64,000 nucleotides of DNA from Chrysomallon squamiferum (lineage: Eukaryota > Mollusca > Gastropoda > Neomphalida > Peltospiridae). Shown one piece after another: positions 26,595-40,233 of the stretch (the first letter of the stretch is position 1; each line of letters opens with the position of its first letter). A program made the position numbers and the translations under genes. Where the stretch lies: the NCBI GenBank assembly GCA_012295275.1, contig CM022672.1, forward strand, positions 16,391,166 to 16,455,165. Direction: 5' to 3'. The notes under the pieces were generated by a model, which was given only the letters and a program-made list of their open reading frames with translations, searched no databases and was not told the DNA's origin.

Positions 26595-29500
26595 ATGGAT
26601 AATGTTTCAGACGATGATTCTGTTCCGGATTTAGTTTCTGCAGACTTAAAGAAAGTACCAATAACTATAATTACTGGTTTTTTGGGTAATATTACATTAT
26701 GTATTTCTTAGTCTTTCAAACTATGATGTGTTCAGGTTGAATGAATGGAAATTAAAATACAAATATTGTGCACTGCTACGTGAGTCTTAATTATAAATCA
26801 GTTTCAATAAAATCAGAGTAAATATAGATGATAAAATAAAACAAGACACACACACGCACACTCACACATACACAATGTTTCATGGTGAAATAATTTTTAT
26901 TATAAAGTGCTTTAAATCAAAACCAAAATTATTTTTTTATTTGTAAACATTTATTTTAAATGGCTGTTCTCAGAAATATTTTATGCCTTCAGACTTTCAG
27001 TTTTTTTGTTCTCATATTCTAAAACAATAATTATGACAAAAATAATGTTTTCCTTTTCTTTAGGAGCTGGGAAAACAACTCTTTTAAATTATGTCTTAAA
27101 AGAACAACATGGAAAAAAAATAGCTGTAATACTAAACGAATTTGGAGAAGGTAAAAAAAATATGTTTTAACAAATATTTTGAGTTTAATAACATCTTGTA
27201 GTTTCAGATTGTCTGTAAAGTAGCACTGTTTCCATATATTGATAATATTAAATGTGTTGGGGTATTATTGAAGAGATATTCATTCATTTGTATCTAAAGA
27301 AATTCTTAAATTTTGTATTTCATTGTAAAAATTGCATGCTTATAATTACTGCTCATAATATAACACTTGAGGTTGTTCAAAAATTTCACTGTAGGCCTAC
27401 AGCAGTATTGTCAAAAAAATTATAATAATAAAAATAAAAGAGTATATATATATATAATAACTAACAACAGCAATAATGTGATAATAATAACAACAATAAT
27501 AATATTTTACAGCAATTTCAAATGTTTTCTTTTTTTTCCAGGAGAATCCATAGAAAAATCACTGTCTGTAGGAGAAAATGGTGAACGCTTTGAAGAGTGG
27601 CTGGAACTCAGAAATGGATGTCTTTGCTGTTCAGTCAAGTCTGTGTTTTCTTTATTGCTTACTGTGGGTGAAAAATAAAAGTTCAGTTCATTGTTATTAA
27701 CAGTTGGGCCTATTCCACTGACAATACTATCCACAGAGTAATATTAATAATATATTCTTATCAGTTTTTGTTTGATGTTTTTCATAGTGCGTGGGTGCAG
27801 TAAACATTATTATACACATTTCATTTTGTCTGTACCTTTACTGTAAATAATAATCTTCATGACTGTATTAATAAACAAGACACGGTACTAAACACTTTAG
27901 AATATAAAATCATATATTCTCATCAATTTATAATCGGGTCTCACAAACTTTGTGGGAGTAATATGAAGAGACAAAGTCATAACTACTCAGTGATTTTTGT
28001 CTACATATCCTGTAAACAGAGATTCTTTATGTTTTTGTTAACAGTAATAAACATTACTAAATTCTCAGATATTTATTATACAGCCTGATCACTTTTTATT
28101 TTGCTCTCTGTGAATGTGTATGCAATAATTATGGCTGTAATGTAGTTACAATGCTGAGGCAATTTTATCTGTGCATTTATTGCCAATATTTCCTATTACC
28201 TTTGCCTTCATTAATAACAAGTACTTAAGACAGTTATTGGTTTTTCATTTTCCATAGCCTGTGGGCATTTAATATTTAAAAACTCACTTTCAATTTCAAT
28301 AAATTTCTTAAGCTTTTGTTTGCTTTTGTCAGTAATAATAAAAACAAATCTGAAGATAACCAAAAGTTGAAAAGACCAGAAATCAATTAAAATTATTAGG
28401 TCTTTGACAGTGAAAAGCTAATGATACATTTGCATTCAAAGTTTGTTCAGTTAAGATTTTTTTTTTATATGTATGATTTATTAACTGTTTATTTTTATTA
28501 TGTAACATTTCCCAGGTTCATAGGACACTTTATATGAGTTGTAAAATCTGAAATATAAAATTGCAGAAATTTAAGAAAAACTTGTATATATTATAGATAA
28601 TTGTGTTTTATTTGTTAAAATTTTCAGTGTCAAATTATTATTTATTATGTATATTTGTGTAAGTGTGTGGTCTTTGTGTGTGCTTAATTATTTATTTTTT
28701 ATTTTTTAGAGACATTGGTGTTCAAGCTATTGAGAATCTGATGAAAAAACGTGGTAAATTTGACTACATTCTTCTAGAAACTACTGGACTAGCAGATCCT
28801 GGTCAGTTTTGTTTTACCTTTTATATTTTATATAAAATACAGAATAAATATAAATTTATGGGTTTTTTTTTTTTCTTTTCTTTTTCTTTTTCTTTTTACT
28901 TTTTTAAAGTTTATTTAAAAAATACTACCCTATTTTAAATAGATATTTCACCATAATTTTTATTTCAGGACCAATTGCTGCAATGTTTTGGCTTGATGAA
29001 GAACTGTGCAGTGATATATACCTTGATGGTACGTAGCTTTATACTGTATGAAAATTTATATTAAACTGATAAGATTATTAATCCTGTGTTCTTCAGCTCA
29101 TTTTAAAGTCTGTGGCTGTTGAAAATGCATGTAAAGGATATCATGCTATCTTTTGATAAGAGTTAGGCATGTAATAATGACTATGGGTTTCCTCTCATAT
29201 TATTACAAATTGTATAATAAGTAATAACTGTATAAATTAATTCATTCATTCAAAAAATAAAATCAGTAGTTATTTGAATTAAATCATTTTATTCCATTTA
29301 GGCTGTTATCATAAATAACTTCACACTTATTTTTCAATGTAGATTTTTTTAGGGGGTATTTTGTCTTAGTTTTTTTTCAAAACAGGAATTTCACTATTAT
29401 TTCAGGTATTGTTACAGTAATAGATGCAAAACACTGTCAAACGGTAGGTATTAAATATTTAAATTTATAATTTGTGATTTATAGTCAGGCTTCATTATTA

Positions 29501-32500
29501 TAAAACTGTTATTTTTACATATATAAAATATTCTGAAACATTATAGAAATGTATCAATATTATAACTTGCATTTTTAACTGATATATGTTCACACATACA
29601 CATGTTGTGAAATGTGCTATAAATAAAAAATTGCACAAAAATATAGATTTGAAAAAACATTGTGAATAAGTTTTCCTGACATATGGTCTTTGATAACATT
29701 AAAAAATTAAACAAATGGTTTATTAATCGTTAGTGTTTTCTCATTTCAAAAAAAAAGAAGTAAAAATCAAATTATTGATAATCGAAATTCTTAGCTTATC
29801 AAATACTACAAATAAAACACACAAAAGAAGGAAAAATAGAGTGAGGAGGAAAATATTACAAATTTTTATTTACAGCATTTTGATGTGACAGAGGAAGATA
29901 ACTCTGTTAATGAAGCACAAAGGTAAAGTTTTGTTCTCCTATACTGTCCTGTACAGGCTTGTATTGTTTATATTATGTTCTTTTTTTTAATATTTATATT
30001 TTCTGTGTAGTTTTTAAGAACAGTATCATTAATTTACTGTTATTGTATTGTAACATATATAGATGCTGATTTTATTTTAGTAACAATTTAAATAAGTAAA
30101 CTATTTTATTGTTGATATTTTTTAGAAGAATATGTATTATATTTTTAAAAAGCTTATTTTGATGTCTATTTTATAGTCAAATGAGACAATCTATATATTC
30201 AATATAAAGCTAACTGAGCCCCACTCTCCAAAAATATATCAAAAAAAAGAAATTGGAGAAGTAAGATTTTTTATAATATATATAATGAGCCTATTTTTTA
30301 TATATAAGTATCTTATTATTTACCATAATCAGACAAAATATTGTTTTGGTTGATTGGTTTATAAATCTGATAAGACTTAAATTTTACTATCGATATTAAG
30401 AAATTAAATAGTTTTGAATATTGAAGTTCAGCGGCTGTTAATAACTTGACAGTGGATTGTGTTTTGGCAGGCAGATTGCAATGGCTGATGTACTGATTAT
30501 AAACAAGACAGATCTAGTACCTCCAGAAGAACTAGAAAAATTAACATCAAAAATCATGTATGTGTTATTTGAACTGAATTCCATATTTGTTTGGGTATAC
30601 GATTTCTCAGAGTTAGAGGTAGAATTATACAGAGTGTGCATGGGGACAGTTATTTTATTATTATTATACTGTAGTTGTAATTTTTAATGTGTGTGTGTTT
30701 GGGATGGCTTTAAATTTGGCACAGTATAATCATTTGAAATAAATATCTGTCACCATACAACATTACCAAAAAACATTGGGAAGTTTATTTACTTATTTTA
30801 TTGATTTTCATTCTTTTAATATAAATCAGGGGTGTGTAAACTTACTGATCTTACAGGCTGCAGCACTTTAACTTCACTGGCACTATGGCTGCACAAATTT
30901 TATTGTGATAATGTAAAGTCTGAAAGCATAACATATATAGTTTTGCTTAATTTTCTAACAGCGAACCTCTGTGACTTAAAATGCTGCATATATATAATGG
31001 GTGTGTTTACATGTTCCCATGAAAATGAACTTCATCCTCTATGATTCTCATTAAAGTCAAAATTTAACAGTTATTAATATTATTTATTCATTTTATTAAA
31101 TAACAATTTTAATATTGTCAGAAGTAAAAGTGAATACTGGATGCCTTGTTGTGTACTGCATTTGACAGTCAGGAAATTCATGGTTAAATGTGATGAGGTG
31201 ACATCCTTCCCACAGACTCACATCATCCTATGAAATATTTATTAATACTGACATTCAAATTTTGATATGTAATATATTATATTTAAATGATTTGTGAGAA
31301 ATTTTTATGACTAAAGTTGGGTTTATGTGTGTATTTGTGTCTTTATCATTTTATTTTTATTTATATTTTATTTGAATTTAAAATAACACAATTTTTGTTG
31401 TAGTTCAGTGAACAGTTTTGCCAAAGTTATAAAAACAACAAAAGCCAAGTGAGTTTGATACTGATTTTATTTTAGTAATTTAAAAAAGTAAAATATTTAT
31501 TGTTGATATTTTTAGAAAAATATGTTCAAAAATACAAATTGATGTTAAAATTTACATAAATTAGAAATGTTATTTTGTAAACAGTCCAAAACTTTTAAGA
31601 CAATTTTCCCAAAGATTAAAAGTCTGAAGTGAAATAACCTTGAATTCTTCAATTATCCTGTAACGGAAAAAAACCAGGCATTCTGCTTTATAATGGTACA
31701 GTCAAAATAACAAAAATATGTTAAATATAATTCATTCAGCATTTTTTTCCTTTTTTTCTTTCCCTTCCAGAACCAATCTCAAAGATATTTTGGATCTTGA
31801 TGCTTACAGAGATAATAAAAAGTAAGATGTTAAAAGAGGGCAGATAAAGGATTCAAAAACAAACAAAAAAAGAAAGGGGGCAATCATCTTCTTTGTTACA
31901 AATATAAATATCAAATGGAAATGTTTCATGAGAAAGGAAAAAAATTTAAAAAATAAAATAAAAATTGGATATGGGATGAGATATGAAACTAACATTAGCT
32001 TTGTTAGGAATTCTGTTGGAAATCCATATTATGATTTGCTTGCTTATTCAGTAGAGGATTGTGAAAAGTAAACTTTTACTATTTCAGTTTACAAGAAACA
32101 TTTAGAAACAGAGGTTTCAGTGAGAATCAGCAACATAGCATAGACAAAGTAAGATTTAGATTTATATTTTAAAGTGTACCATGGAACAAACAGCAAAACT
32201 CTGCACACTTCAAAATTAATTTTATTCTTCTTGATTAGACTTTCATAACAACAACAAGAATAATAATAATAATAATAATATATGCAGTGATATGCTCAGT
32301 CTAATATTTCTTTTTTCCTTTTTTATCTATCAGTATATGAATCTTATTTGGTTTTTGTTGAACGCTATTGTTAACAAAGCGTAACATAAACCAAGGAAGT
32401 ATTAAAATACAATTAGGCATTTTTTGAATATATAAGCTTAAAAAATATTATAAAAATTGAAATCATTCATTGGCACTTTAAACTAAACCAAATATATGGA

Positions 32501-34148
32501 AAAGATGAAATGTACACTTATGTAATATTTATTTATTATTTAAAAGATCATTGTGCACACAGCTTTGATTGAAAACAGTATCATACAGTGAAATTAGAGA
32601 CATTTATGAGACCAAGAATACTAAATACTTAAATATGTTTTAATTTTATATACATATATATATGGAAAAAAAGTGAAATTTACAATTAAATATTTTTTAA
32701 GAGGCAATTTTCTCATTGACAAAATGAAATATTTTTGTACAGAATGTGAGCACTGTGACTATAGAAATGTCTGGTGACATGACACAGTCAGCACTGGATA
32801 CATTTCTACAGAACTTACTCTGGGAACAACAGATAAAAACATCAGATGATCAGTTCATAGAAGTACTGAGACTAAAGGTATAAATTATTTTTTACAACCC
32901 TTAGCAGAAAATTCACAACAGATTCAGTGTTTCAGAAAAAAAGTAGCAGGCAGTATCACTTGTATTATGTTTATCTTATGTAAACAATGTAGTCTGGTAA
33001 AAAAAAAAAGCGGGCTTGTATTAACACACAGCCTGAATTGACATCTGATTAAAATGTATTTGATTGTGAAATTAAAGAAGTTATGAGGAAGGATTTAGTT
33101 AATAATGTGACATGTGATGTACTAAACTGTTTTGAAATGCTGAAGAATGGACATTAAAAGATGTCTTTGACTTTATCATAATTTTAGGTAAGATTTTCAG
33201 ACTTGTTTATCTAATTGTTTCATAAAAGTAAAGTCACATCAAAATTATTGTTATTACATTAATTTAAATTAGCTATGTAAAACTAAATAAATGAAAACAC
33301 CCCCCCCAAAATTAGGATATCCATGTCACTGATTTTCCTTTCTTTAAACATGATTTTAAATGCTTTATCTACAAATTATTATAACGTTACTGTAATTGTG
33401 TTACATTTTGTTATGCTTATTATGATCCCAAACAAAACATCAAACTAATGTATTTTCTTTAAAAACATGTCTTAATTATTGTTAAAGAAATATTTTTTTT
33501 AAAAATGTAATTTTATTTTAATTCTATCGTTTTATTTAAATCATTCTTACAGGGCCTGGTGTCAATAGCTGGTAATCCAAATCAGCTGGTGGTTCAAGCA
33601 GTAAAAGACTTGTTTGACTCTCAGTTTACAATTCCTTGGGGAAACAGCAAACGCTGTAACACCATAGTGTTCATTGGTGAGTGAAATAAACAAAAAATTA
33701 AATTAAATGCTGAAATAATTTTTTTAAAAGTTCATTACCTATTTGCAGAAATAATAATAAAAATGAAAATTTTAATGCCTAATAATGGAGTAATTAAATT
33801 TATGATGTAAGGAAGAAAAAGAGTTTACAAGAAACAGAAAATTTAATACGTTTTGCTTATTTGTTTGACCTTATTCAAGTAAGTTATAATTTCAGTATTG
33901 AAAACCAGTTAATATAATATTCAAAATTTAGTGAAATGAAAAACAAATATCCATTCCTATGAATGAAAAAAGAATTCTGAGTTATTATTGTTCCACTTTT
34001 ATAAAACCGAAGAACAGTATTTCTTTGACCATTTTATTATTCAGACTGAGTTTATTATGTTTGACCTTTGTTTCAAATTTCAGGTCGAAATTTGGATAAA
34101 TCTGTTCTAAAAGAAAATCTTTCAAAGTGTATTTTCTCTGACAGATGA
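26595..34148 (+). CDS. ZNG1: CBWD/ZNG1 zinc-regulated GTPase metalloprotein activator
   Basis: G3E-family (CobW) P-loop GTPase; the animal ZNG1 proteins deliver zinc to methionine aminopeptidase METAP1. Fourteen exons join with exact phase: 26595-26685, 27064-27150, 27542-27638, 28710-28801, 28969-29028, 29406-29443, 29876-29922, 30471-30557, 31404-31448, 31771-31821, 32088-32148, 32743-32877, 33553-33676, 34084-34148, for 359 residues. Walker A GFLGAGKTT (28-36) is split by intron 1. The CobW metal motif GCLCC is at 85-89, [10 protein letters not shown] at 113-122, and the guanine-specificity NKTD at 182-185. The CobW C-terminal domain spans about 255-359 and ends GRNLD... then stops about 15 residues earlier than in vertebrates. 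The N-terminal docking motif, CPELVP in vertebrates, reads VPDLVS here, with no Cys. Exon 3 ends at a weak donor (AA/gtctgt). The start is the first in-frame ATG next to that motif. Confidence 0.95.
30064..31555 (+). repeat. Diverged direct repeat in two CBWD introns
   Basis: About 100 bases at 30064-30172 (intron 7) recur at 31460-31555 (intron 9). Both carry CTGATTTTATTTTAGTAA, then AAGTAAA, TTATTGTTGATATTTTT, AGAA and AATATGT in that order. Entry coordinates span both copies and what lies between. Confidence 0.6.
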
Positions 34149-34252
34149 CAAGTACTGTCTGCATAAAAACATGATGTGCATAATCATAACGTGTAATTTA
34201 TTACACACTGAAATTTAAAGTGATAATTTTCTGTATTCATTCCTTGAGAAAT

Positions 34253-34258
34253 AATAAA
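34253..34258 (+). terminator. Poly-A signal of CBWD/ZNG1
   Basis: AATAAA lies about 105 bases after the stop at 34146, giving a compact 3'UTR. Confidence 0.6.
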
Positions 34259-37200
34259 AAATGTTCAGTTTTTATGTCAGCTAACCATCTGAACAAAATT
34301 ATCTTTCTTTTGTTTGATGTATATTCATAGTGATGTAAAAATGCTAAATTTAATTTCGTTAAGATAAAAAATGAGTTATTTTATTACTATTTTATTTTTA
34401 TACATACTGTGCTGAGAATAAACCCCCGAAAAATAGCTCTTGAGCCCACTTTTAAAAAAATATATACTACTGTAAAGGAAAATATTTGATTTCCTTCTTT
34501 ATATTGTAATAACTAATTAACAAGAATTAAAAACAAAAATAAAACAAACACAAGAAAGTTGAAATGTTTATTTTATATCACTGAACAAAGCACCTTGTTA
34601 TAAAAATCTTGAGAAAAATATATATATATAAGCTTGTGTTTCTTGTATATATACATGTCATTGTTTATCACACAAATATTAAATAACAAGTGATTGCTCA
34701 ATAATTGTTGAAATTTTATGAACTGGAAGCTCAAGGCACAATGTTAACAAATGTATGGTTTTCCTAACAATCAACACTGTTCAAATAATGTGTGAAATGG
34801 GCCAGCATTCTTAATTCACACTATCACTGAAAACCCAGAGAACAACAAAAAAAACTGCACACTGTATTATTACAATTTATAGACAGTCAACCATGGCAGA
34901 TAACCCCTTAAAAAAACACGCACTCTTACCCCCACAAAGCTTTATTAAAATAAATGGACAGTTTTGATAACTATTTATTCCATCATCCTAATTTGTTTTT
35001 TAAATGGGACATTTGCTTTACAGATGTCATAATATAAAAAAACCTACCCTATATATTATCATTCAGTGATCACATCTGACTCAATTACAACAGCTTAATA
35101 TCTGTGTATTAGCATGCCTTCCATATTGCAGACTATTACTGTTAAAAAATATATATATACGAAAGAATAGTCTAAATATTTGGCATAGTTGCCACTGCAA
35201 TGAACCACTGAATGAAAAATAAAACATGGTTGCCGAGTATATTAATGGAAAGTTTACATTTCTAAATTATAATAACAAAAATATTAATTTTATCAAAACT
35301 CTTTTGAGTGATATGTACAAATATTAAAACATAATATGATAGTGTTTAAAAAAAAATGAAATAAAAAATTTCTATTATGTGAAAATACTATAATTTAAAA
35401 TACAGTATTTATACATCATTATCAACACACCAGACAACTTTCTGAAAATATTTTGAAATGTGAATTAAATAAATTATTAAAATATATAACAAAATTATTA
35501 TTTCCACATAGCAATTAAAATTCAGATTGAAGTCTAAAGCAACCTAAATTTAAATTGAATAATTTACAAAAAGATTAACAAAATATTTTTAGCTGAAAAT
35601 GTATCCAAGTAAGTAATTACTGTGTGAAAATGGTATGTAAAATATTAAAATTAATCTCAATATTTTAAATATTAACATTATTGCTGATTATATGAGGGTA
35701 TACAAACACGCTATTTTGTTAGTTTATAACTAAAGAATATTCATTGTTGGTTTTGTTTCTTCTCATTTTTAAAGTTCTTTGGTTTTATTATTAATTTTGT
35801 GGTGCCTTTCCACTGATGTCACAGGACATGTTCTATAAATATAATTAAATAAATTAGGTTTGGTGATTGGCTTCAGAAATATATTTATTTGCTGTCGATA
35901 AAACAAAACAAATTTTTATATCTCTATATATATAGTTATATGCATGTTTATGTATTGAAGTTCTGGATTGATTCATTGTAAAAGAATAAGATAATCTGTT
36001 TATGATTTACATAAAGACATATGAAATAAAGTATTAGTTTAGTTCATTTTATATTTTTAAAGAACAAAAGGCCAGCAAAAATAAAAAGATGAGAAAATTT
36101 GTAATTTTAAAACTGGAATGTTGTATCATGCTGAATAGTAAGAAAAAAGTAACTGCAAATTAACATTTCATGCCAGTTAAAAAATATTAGTGAGATGAAT
36201 GCTTTAAGTAGTTACTCATTCCAAGAGTGCCTAGGAATCGAAAGATGACATCATAATTCAAAAATTAGAAGAAAAAAAAAAAGGAAGGAAAGAATAGAAA
36301 AATAATAATTTATATTTTCTACTTGAAGTGATTTTCTTTCATCAGTGAATATTTGTATGTATCATTCATAAGAGAAACTTCAGAATTGCAACTTTTTGAA
36401 AATTTGTAAAACATTTAATGGTAGTATGTAATTATTTAGATGCATTAGAGACATTTGAGATCACAAACATACATATCCTCAGATAGAAGCCATGTCTCAC
36501 AAAATAGCAATATGAGGGAGAGTAAAATTTGGCTTTATATATTGCTAAAAGGCTAAGGATTCCAAAAACATGATTTCGTTTTTATTGTGGACTCGTAAAT
36601 ATATTTAAACAATCACATCTACTGGATTATGTTAAAAATTATAACCTCATGGTTAAAACAATATTTCATTTTCGGAGTAAGTAAGGGTTTTGAAATATAT
36701 TAAAATATTTGGAAGTCTGTATCAGAAGACAATAATCTTACAATTATTTGAAAAAAAGGTTCAAGTGACTTGACATCCCTTATAATGCTGCTCGGAAAAA
36801 ATAAAGTCCTGCCTTTTAATAGAAAAATGTTTAAAAAAATTAATAATAATTAAAAATCTCTAAGAATTAAGACAAAGCTTGTAAAGTATATAAGAAAGTA
36901 ATTTGTTTTCAAGATTACACGAGTTTCATGTAAGGTACATACAATGTTTGAAGTAATATGATGAATGTGTTAGTAACACTAATTATTCCAGACACCATGC
37001 TTGAGATTCTGAGCAAAATCACACTACATAAAGGTTAAAAAAAAAGAAAGAAAAATCCCACAAATCCAGAGAATTAATTAAGCCAAAGCTTCTATTCAAA
37101 AGTATATAAAAAAGTAATTTGTTTTCTAGAACACTCAAGTTTCATCAGGGTGGTGCACTTACAAAGTGTTTTGGTATTTTCTTTATAAACCATTACATTT

Positions 37201-39088
37201 TTACTAAACACAAATACATAAAATGCAAATTCTACTAATTAACATTTATGACTAATATAAAAGTACATACAATGTTTTATATAATATGCTGAATGTGTAA
37301 GTAAAACTAATTATTCCAGACACCCTGCTTGAGATTCTGAGCAAAATCATAGCATGTAAAGGTAAAAACACACAATCCATGCAATAATGTGATGTGAATA
37401 TAATCTATCTACATTATTTAAGTATTACTTATAATTATGTGTCCAGACTTTATTTGGTAACATCCACTGCAGAAAATATTTATTTACATGTGAAATTACA
37501 TAATGATAATTAAAATCTTTGCATCTTTTATGGTAAACTAATGTTTATATCTTAACTTGTTTTCAGTGAAATAGCTTTTGTTATTATTATTATTATTATT
37601 CTTTTCATTATTATTATTTTTTTTTTTTTAAGGAAACAAAAATGCTGGATGGTATTACTTATTTGTACACAGAAAAGTAACTGTTGTATAAAAATAATAT
37701 CAAAATTAAGTTTGCTTCCTAGAAATTACTTCATTTTGTATGGATGTCAAGAAGTAATTGTTCAAATAATAATAATAATAATAAAAATACAAATATAAAT
37801 AAAAAATAAAAATTTAAATAAAGTAATGTGTATGAAGATATTATTATTATTTATTTATACATTAATAATAAATGATTAGCTGATGGAATTCCTATATCTT
37901 GATTTAAAAGAAAAACATAATGAAACCATTAATGAAACCATCAATGAAAAATTAAAACAGCCTGCTAGTCTACTTAAAGATTAATTGCTAAAAAGACTAC
38001 ATGGACTGTGAATTTTAAAATAATACTTCTGACTAATTCACCCACTTTTCTTCTTGACAGACTAGAGTCCCCCGTCTGACAATAATAATAATGCAAACAC
38101 AAATGAATATAAATTATACAATAACTAACTTATATTTGTATTCTAAACTAGATTATTAGAAACTAACTGCGTGAATCAAGACTTATTCATTAACTTAAAC
38201 ATAAAAATAAATCTACTAGAAGATAAGAAAATTATGACAAATTAAATATTGAAGTATATAAAGCTTTCCAATGGTCCCATGAATATTTTCATTAATCTTT
38301 TAAAAAAAATTTAGCTTCAAGGATAGTCTATGCAGTTCTTTTGACATTTTCATTTTCACTTAACCCTGAATACATTAAGTACATTTTTGTTAAAAAAGAA
38401 GGAATAATCCAAATTTAGCCAACTTATTAAAACAAAATTATGAAAACATCTATGATGTGGAATAAACAAATACAAAAGCAAAAAATGTTTGTTAAAGGCA
38501 TACAAAAGGTGGGGTCTAATTATGATGCCATGAAATTTATGTTAAAATGAGTTTGTAAAAATCATGTTTTAAAAATAATTTTGTATTCTGTTCTGTCCAC
38601 TGATGATTCATTACTTCCTGAAGTCACCAAAATTGGTGTTTTTCATAAAAAGTATTATATCCAACTATTCACAACTGGTGCTTTTACAAAATCAAAATAA
38701 AACCAATAAATAGCAATTTAAAATAGAACCACAAAATAATAATAAATAATTAATGCTGAGTATACTGCATTGAAAATATAATTAAAATATTAACTATAGA
38801 CACCATTCCTGTTAATATGATCAATCATTAAAAAAAATAAGTTATTTGTCATAAATATATATATGTGTATGTGTGTGTGTGTATATAAATATAAATATAT
38901 GTATAATTTAATTTTTTTAATTACTACATTAATGTAACATTTATGTAAGCATAAAAGAAAAACTTTAGGGGCATTTAACCATCTTTTTTCAACCTCTTTT
39001 ATAGAGTAAATTACATATTAAAAATCTGCAACATCAAATTATTAAATAATAAATTAATTTAAGTTAAGGAACAATACAAGGCTAAAAT

Positions 39089-39124
<36 letters not shown>

Positions 39125-39348
39125 ACAAAAAAGAAAGAAATACAAAAATCATTATTTTAAAAAAGCACAACTGAAAACTAAGTTGTAGCTAATTTGCAGT
39201 GAAAGACTTGCACAGTCACAGTAGACCATGAAGGTTTTATTCCTTCCTACATGTCTTATTAATGTGTGAAATTCTGGACCATTCCTGAGATCTGTACACT
39301 TTTCACACATCACTCACAGCCTCAACAAATGAAAGCACTAACATCACA
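34259..39348. other. Interval between convergent CBWD and REEP, possible long REEP 3'UTR
   Basis: About 5 kb with no coding frame and few microsatellites compared with the rest of the window. On the minus strand it follows the REEP stop. Many AATAAA signals occur on that strand, the most distal convincing one at 34567-34572, so part or all may be REEP 3'UTR. It contains a 180-base imperfect duplication (36861-37366) and a poly-A run of about 28 bases at 39096-39123. Confidence 0.4.
36861..37366. repeat. Imperfect tandem duplication with an insertion in copy 2
   Basis: Copy 1 (36861-37037) and copy 2 (37070-37147 plus 37263-37366) share GTATATAA.AAAGTAATTTG, GAGTTTCAT or AAGTTTCAT, GTACATACAATGTTT, CTAATTATTCCAGACACC and CTTGAGATTCTGAGCAAAATC. 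Copy 2 is split by about 115 unrelated bases. Confidence 0.8.
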
Positions 39349-40191
39349 TCACTGAACCATTTTCTTCACAGATGTTCTCTTGCGGTTTGATGTACGAGGT
39401 AGAGTTCCATAAGCATTGATCTGTTTTTGCTGAAACATAAATTAAATTTCAAATTAATAGTTAAAATATTTTCATGCAAGAATATACAATATTTCCATCC
39501 ACTGGTGCTTAACAGACTAATGTTGCTGTTTTGTTAAACATTAAACCAATATCCAGATTTTGATTCCTTCATTAATGTATTACAAAAGCCATTAATAATT
39601 GTATTTAACTGTTGTTAAATGGTTATCTGTTAATATATCTGTAAGCATAATTAGATTAATTTGTATTGTGTTCTTAAATAAAAAAAATGATACTTCAGAT
39701 TCATATCTTATTAAATAGCTGCATTTGTTAGATTGTTAGTTTACAAACATATTAAAATACAGCTATGTTAAAAATTAATACTGAAAAGATGTTATTTATT
39801 TATTTTTGTTAAATTTAAAGACAAGTGCTTTATTCATTGTGAATTACAGTTAAAACATATTGAAATAATAATAAATTTAAAAAAAATTAAAAATGAAAAT
39901 GAATACATCTACAAAGAAAACTGTGATTGGTATGCCAAAATCAAAAACCCTAGAAATTTCGGGGAAAAAACACTCTTTAGTAAGGTGCAATTCAAAACCA
40001 GATTTAAATATAAAAAGAATAAAACAAAATTATCTGTTTGCATCATCAATATCTATTAATGGTCTTTATTTTTATTTTGCTAAATGTTTTGTTTTCTGTT
40101 TTTTTATATGTTCTTGTTTTTAGTTTGTTTGTTTTAAGTTTATTTTGTAATTTAATTTATTATAATTATTATTAAAACATTTTCTTTTTAA

Positions 40192-40233
<42 letters not shown>

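Noticed and set aside
27367-27678. 103-codon frame read as one exon of ZNG1
   Set aside because: Only 27542-27638 is conserved; the part before is intron ending in ttttttccag, and the part after the donor loses family similarity.
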